From an uncultured Clostridia bacterium (GTDB lineage Bacteria; Bacillota; Clostridia; Oscillospirales; Oscillospiraceae), in assembly GCA_947177005.1 (NCBI GenBank), contig CAMWSZ010000110.1:1-8410 (forward strand): a stretch of DNA of 8,410 bases. Direction: 5' to 3'. Positions within the stretch are counted from its first letter, which is position 1; each line of letters starts with the position of its first letter. A program made the position numbers and the translations under genes. Under the pieces are notes generated by a model. That model searched no databases. It saw nothing but the letters and a program-made list of their open reading frames with translations, and had not been told where the DNA came from. Below are positions 6,811 through 8,410 of this stretch, piece after piece.

Positions 6811-7833
6811 ATGGCCAAAGTAGTCACATTCGGCGAACTGATGATCCGGCTTCAGCCCTACAACTACGAGCGTTTTGTCCAGGCCGATCATCTGGAATTT
6901 ACTTTTGGCGGCGGCGAGGCCAACGTGGCGGTCTCTCTGGCGAATTACGGCATGGACGCGGTCTATGTCACCAAGCTGCCCGCCCACGCTATCGGACAGT
7001 GCGCCGTCAACTCTCTGCGCCGCTACGGCGTTGATACCAGCAGGATTGTCCGGGGCGGCGACCGCGTCGGCATCTATTTCAACGAAAAAGGTGCCTCCCA
7101 GCGGCCCAGTGTGTGCATCTATGACCGCGCCCACTCCGCGATTCAGGAGGCGCAGCCCGGTGATTTTGATTGGGACGCTGTTTTTGAGGGTGCGGAGTGG
7201 TTCCACTTCACCGGCATCACCCCGGCGCTGGGACCCAATGTGGTGGAAATCTGCCGGGACGCCTGCAAGGCCGCCAAGGCCAAAGGAATCAAAATTTCCT
7301 GTGACCTGAACTACCGCGGCAAGCTGTGGACCCGGGAGCAGGCCCGGGAGGCGATGAGCGGCCTGTGCCAGTATGTGGACGTGTGCATCTCCAACGAGGA
7401 GGACGCCAAGGATGTGTTCGGCATTGAGGCGGAGGCCACGGACATCACCGCCGGTGCGCTGAACAAAGAGGGCTACAAGAGCGTAGCCAAGCAGCTTGCA
7501 GACAAATTCGGCTTTGAAAAGGTTGCCATTACCCTGCGCGAGAGCAAGAGCGCCTTTGACAACGACTGGAGCGCCATGCTCTACGACGGCACGGATTACT
7601 GCTTCTCGAAGGTCTACCACCTGCATATCATCGACCGCATCGGCGGCGGCGACAGCTTTGGCGGCGGTCTGATCTACGCCCTGCTGAGCGGGAAGAGCAC
7701 CCAGGAGGCGGTAGAGTTTGCGGTGGCGGCCTCGGCGCTCAAGCACTCCATTGAGGGCGACTACAACTTTGCCACGCTCGCGGAGGTGGAAAAACTGGCC
7801 GGCGGCGACGGTTCCGGCCGCGTCCAGCGGTAA
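6811..7833 (+). CDS. kdgK: 2-keto-3-deoxygluconate kinase (PfkB/ribokinase family)
   Basis: KdgK (EC 2.7.1.45) phosphorylates KDG with ATP to KDPG, feeding the aldolase encoded two genes upstream. The 340-residue sequence has the PfkB N-terminal signature FGGGEANVAVSLA (32-44), the lid-region segment RVGIYFNEKGASQRPS (85-100), CDLNYRGKLW (164-173, sugar and phosphate binding), and the C-terminal DRIGGGDSFGGG (275-286) with D281 as predicted catalytic base. PfkB kinases vary in substrate, but the FNEKGASQRPS and DLNYRGKLW forms plus the operon make KDG kinase the clear choice. GAGGAGG at 6794-6800 precedes the ATG by 10 nt; the gap after the VOC gene is 21 nt. It is the last gene of the operon. 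Confidence 0.93.
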   Translation: MAKVVTFGELMIRLQPYNYERFVQADHLEFTFGGGEANVAVSLANYGMDAVYVTKLPAHAIGQCAVNSLRRYGVDTSRIVRGGDRVGIYFNEKGASQRPSVCIYDRAHSAIQEAQPGDFDWDAVFEGAEWFHFTGITPALGPNVVEICRDACKAAKAKGIKISCDLNYRGKLWTREQAREAMSGLCQYVDVCISNEEDAKDVFGIEAEATDITAGALNKEGYKSVAKQLADKFGFEKVAITLRESKSAFDNDWSAMLYDGTDYCFSKVYHLHIIDRIGGGDSFGGGLIYALLSGKSTQEAVEFAVAASALKHSIEGDYNFATLAEVEKLAGGDGSGRVQR

Positions 7834-7877
7834 CGCCCTGTATTCCAAGCTGTATCATAACCGGCTTATACGCAAAG

Positions 7878-7920
7878 CGCCGGTGAAGTTTCTCAGTAGA
7901 GAGCTTCACCGGCGTTTTTT
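7878..7920 (+). terminator. Intrinsic terminator of the uxaA-kdgK operon
   Basis: An 11-bp perfect stem, CGCCGGTGAAG (7878-7888) with CTTCACCGGCG (7904-7914), is followed directly by six T residues (7915-7920). The 15-nt loop can pair further (TCTC with GAGA). It lies 45 nt after the kdgK stop and should be a strong Rho-independent terminator. Confidence 0.93.
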
Positions 7921-7952
7921 CATGGTCTTGCCGCTGTATTCTGCAAAGAACC

Positions 7953-7986
7953 AAAAAGAGGGAAACAGGTTTCCCCGTTTCCCTCT
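7953..7986 (-). terminator. Intrinsic terminator of the convergent redox unit
   Basis: A perfect 10-bp stem pairs 7957-7966 (AGAGGGAAAC) with 7977-7986 (GTTTCCCTCT) around a 10-nt loop. On the minus strand the stem ends in T residues and continues TTTT (7953-7956), so it terminates transcription coming from the 109-residue gene. It starts 20 nt beyond that gene's stop codon. Confidence 0.85.
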
Positions 7987-8005
7987 GAAAAGATTTACTT
8001 TTCTC

Positions 8006-8335
8006 TCAGTCCAGAATCTCCATTAACTTCCCGCAGCAGAAGGGAATGGGCTCACCGGCCTTGACATGGAGGGTCTTGTTGCAGGTGACGCAATAGACGT
8101 CCGTGTCATAGGGGGCGCGGATTTCAGGGACCTTGTTGGCCTCTTCCTCGGTCAGACCCTCAATGCGGAAGGTAGCGGTCTTGTTCTCGCTGGGGATGTA
8201 CACGCCCAGGGGAACCAGATTCTTGTTGCCGCCCGTGCAGTTGCCCATCTTGATCCAGAGGGCTTCCAGTTCGGCCTTCTCTGCGGCGTGCTCAGGCGTG
8301 ATCTCAACGATGTCCTTGTTGATACGAATCTTCAT
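8006..8335 (-). CDS. 109-residue protein with desulforedoxin-like four-cysteine C-terminus
   Basis: I do not recognise a named family for the whole protein. The C-terminal third reads DVYCVTC near 79-85 and FCCGKLMEILD at 99-109, so C82, C85, C100 and C101 form a C-x2-C...C-C-G-x2-M arrangement like that of desulforedoxin and the N-terminal domain of desulfoferrodoxin, which bind one iron through four cysteines. The first 75 residues are charged, with a fifth cysteine (C33) in GNCTGGNKN, and resemble no superoxide reductase site that I can see. The gene starts 18 nt after a rubrerythrin-type gene with AGGAG upstream (8347-8351) and ends at its own terminator, so it is probably an electron carrier or partner in peroxide or superoxide reduction. 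A structural zinc ribbon is the alternative. Confidence 0.85.
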   Translation of the reverse strand: MKIRINKDIVEITPEHAAEKAELEALWIKMGNCTGGNKNLVPLGVYIPSENKTATFRIEGLTEEEANKVPEIRAPYDTDVYCVTCNKTLHVKAGEPIPFCCGKLMEILD

Positions 8336-8353
8336 CGTCTGTTCTCCTGTTTC

Positions 8354-8410
8354 TTAGCCGAAGTAACGCTCCAGCAGGCCCTTGAAAGCCTTGCCGTGAC
8401 GGGCCTCGTC
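8354..8410 (-). CDS. Rubrerythrin-family protein, C-terminal end only
   Basis: The window holds the last 18 codons, DEARHGKAFKGLLERYFG, plus a TAA stop. EARH is the E-x2-H iron-ligand pair of the second half of a rubrerythrin diiron four-helix bundle, and HGKAFxGLLxRYF is a very typical C-terminus for clostridial rubrerythrins without a C-terminal rubredoxin domain. Such proteins reduce hydrogen peroxide with NADH-derived electrons in anaerobes. The rest of the gene lies beyond the right edge, so domain order cannot be checked. It is cotranscribed with the following 109-residue gene. Confidence 0.8.
   Translation of the reverse strand, partial: DEARHGKAFKGLLERYFG

Noticed and set aside
6391..7848. 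Minus-strand open frame of about 485 codons opposite the VOC and kdgK genes
   Set aside because: It is an antisense shadow of conserved kdgK with low-information composition; the same reasoning applies to the one at 1430-2770.
7834..8005. Small RNA or extra gene in the convergent gap
   Set aside because: The interval is accounted for by two oppositely oriented intrinsic terminators, with no promoter and no ribosome-site-supported ORF.

Overview
The window reads as chromosome of a strictly anaerobic, fairly GC-rich Firmicute, most likely a gut Clostridia (Oscillospiraceae-like). The evidence is strong AGGAGG-type ribosome binding sites, a consensus SigA promoter, the style of the protein sequences and a rubrerythrin-type oxidative-stress locus at the right edge. 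The genus cannot be fixed from the sequence alone.

Left part (1-1336): a LacI-family regulator on the minus strand faces a divergent intergenic region of about 370 bp. That region holds a perfect TTGACA-N16-TATAAT promoter for the rightward operon, a probable -10 for the regulator, three copies of a 14-bp inverted repeat (TGTAA-N4-TTNCA) placed like operators, and a leader of about 195 nt with three consecutive stem-loops. The regulator frame is broken by a TGA after 298 codons. The same frame continues past it to the window edge with residues that fit the missing LacI C-terminus, so the gene may be a recent nonsense allele.

Middle (1337-7833): six tightly packed plus-strand genes, uxaA, uxaB, uxaC, a KDPG aldolase gene (kdgA/eda type), a small VOC-fold protein and kdgK. 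They supply every enzyme of the isomerase pathway for D-galacturonate: UxaC makes tagaturonate, UxaB reduces it to altronate, UxaA dehydrates this to 2-keto-3-deoxygluconate (KDG), KdgK phosphorylates it and the aldolase yields pyruvate plus glyceraldehyde-3-phosphate. UxaC also isomerises glucuronate, but no mannonate-branch gene, transporter or pectinase is present. The VOC protein is translationally coupled to the aldolase and has no assigned role.

Right part (7834-8410): a strong intrinsic terminator closes the operon. A second hairpin with its T-tract on the minus strand closes a convergent unit made of the 3' end of a rubrerythrin-family gene and a 109-residue protein with a desulforedoxin-like four-cysteine C-terminus.

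The catabolic enzymes themselves are well-known families. The points most worth a second look are the operator set, the structured leader with a possible loop-loop contact, the interrupted regulator, the VOC protein and the 109-residue redox-type protein.
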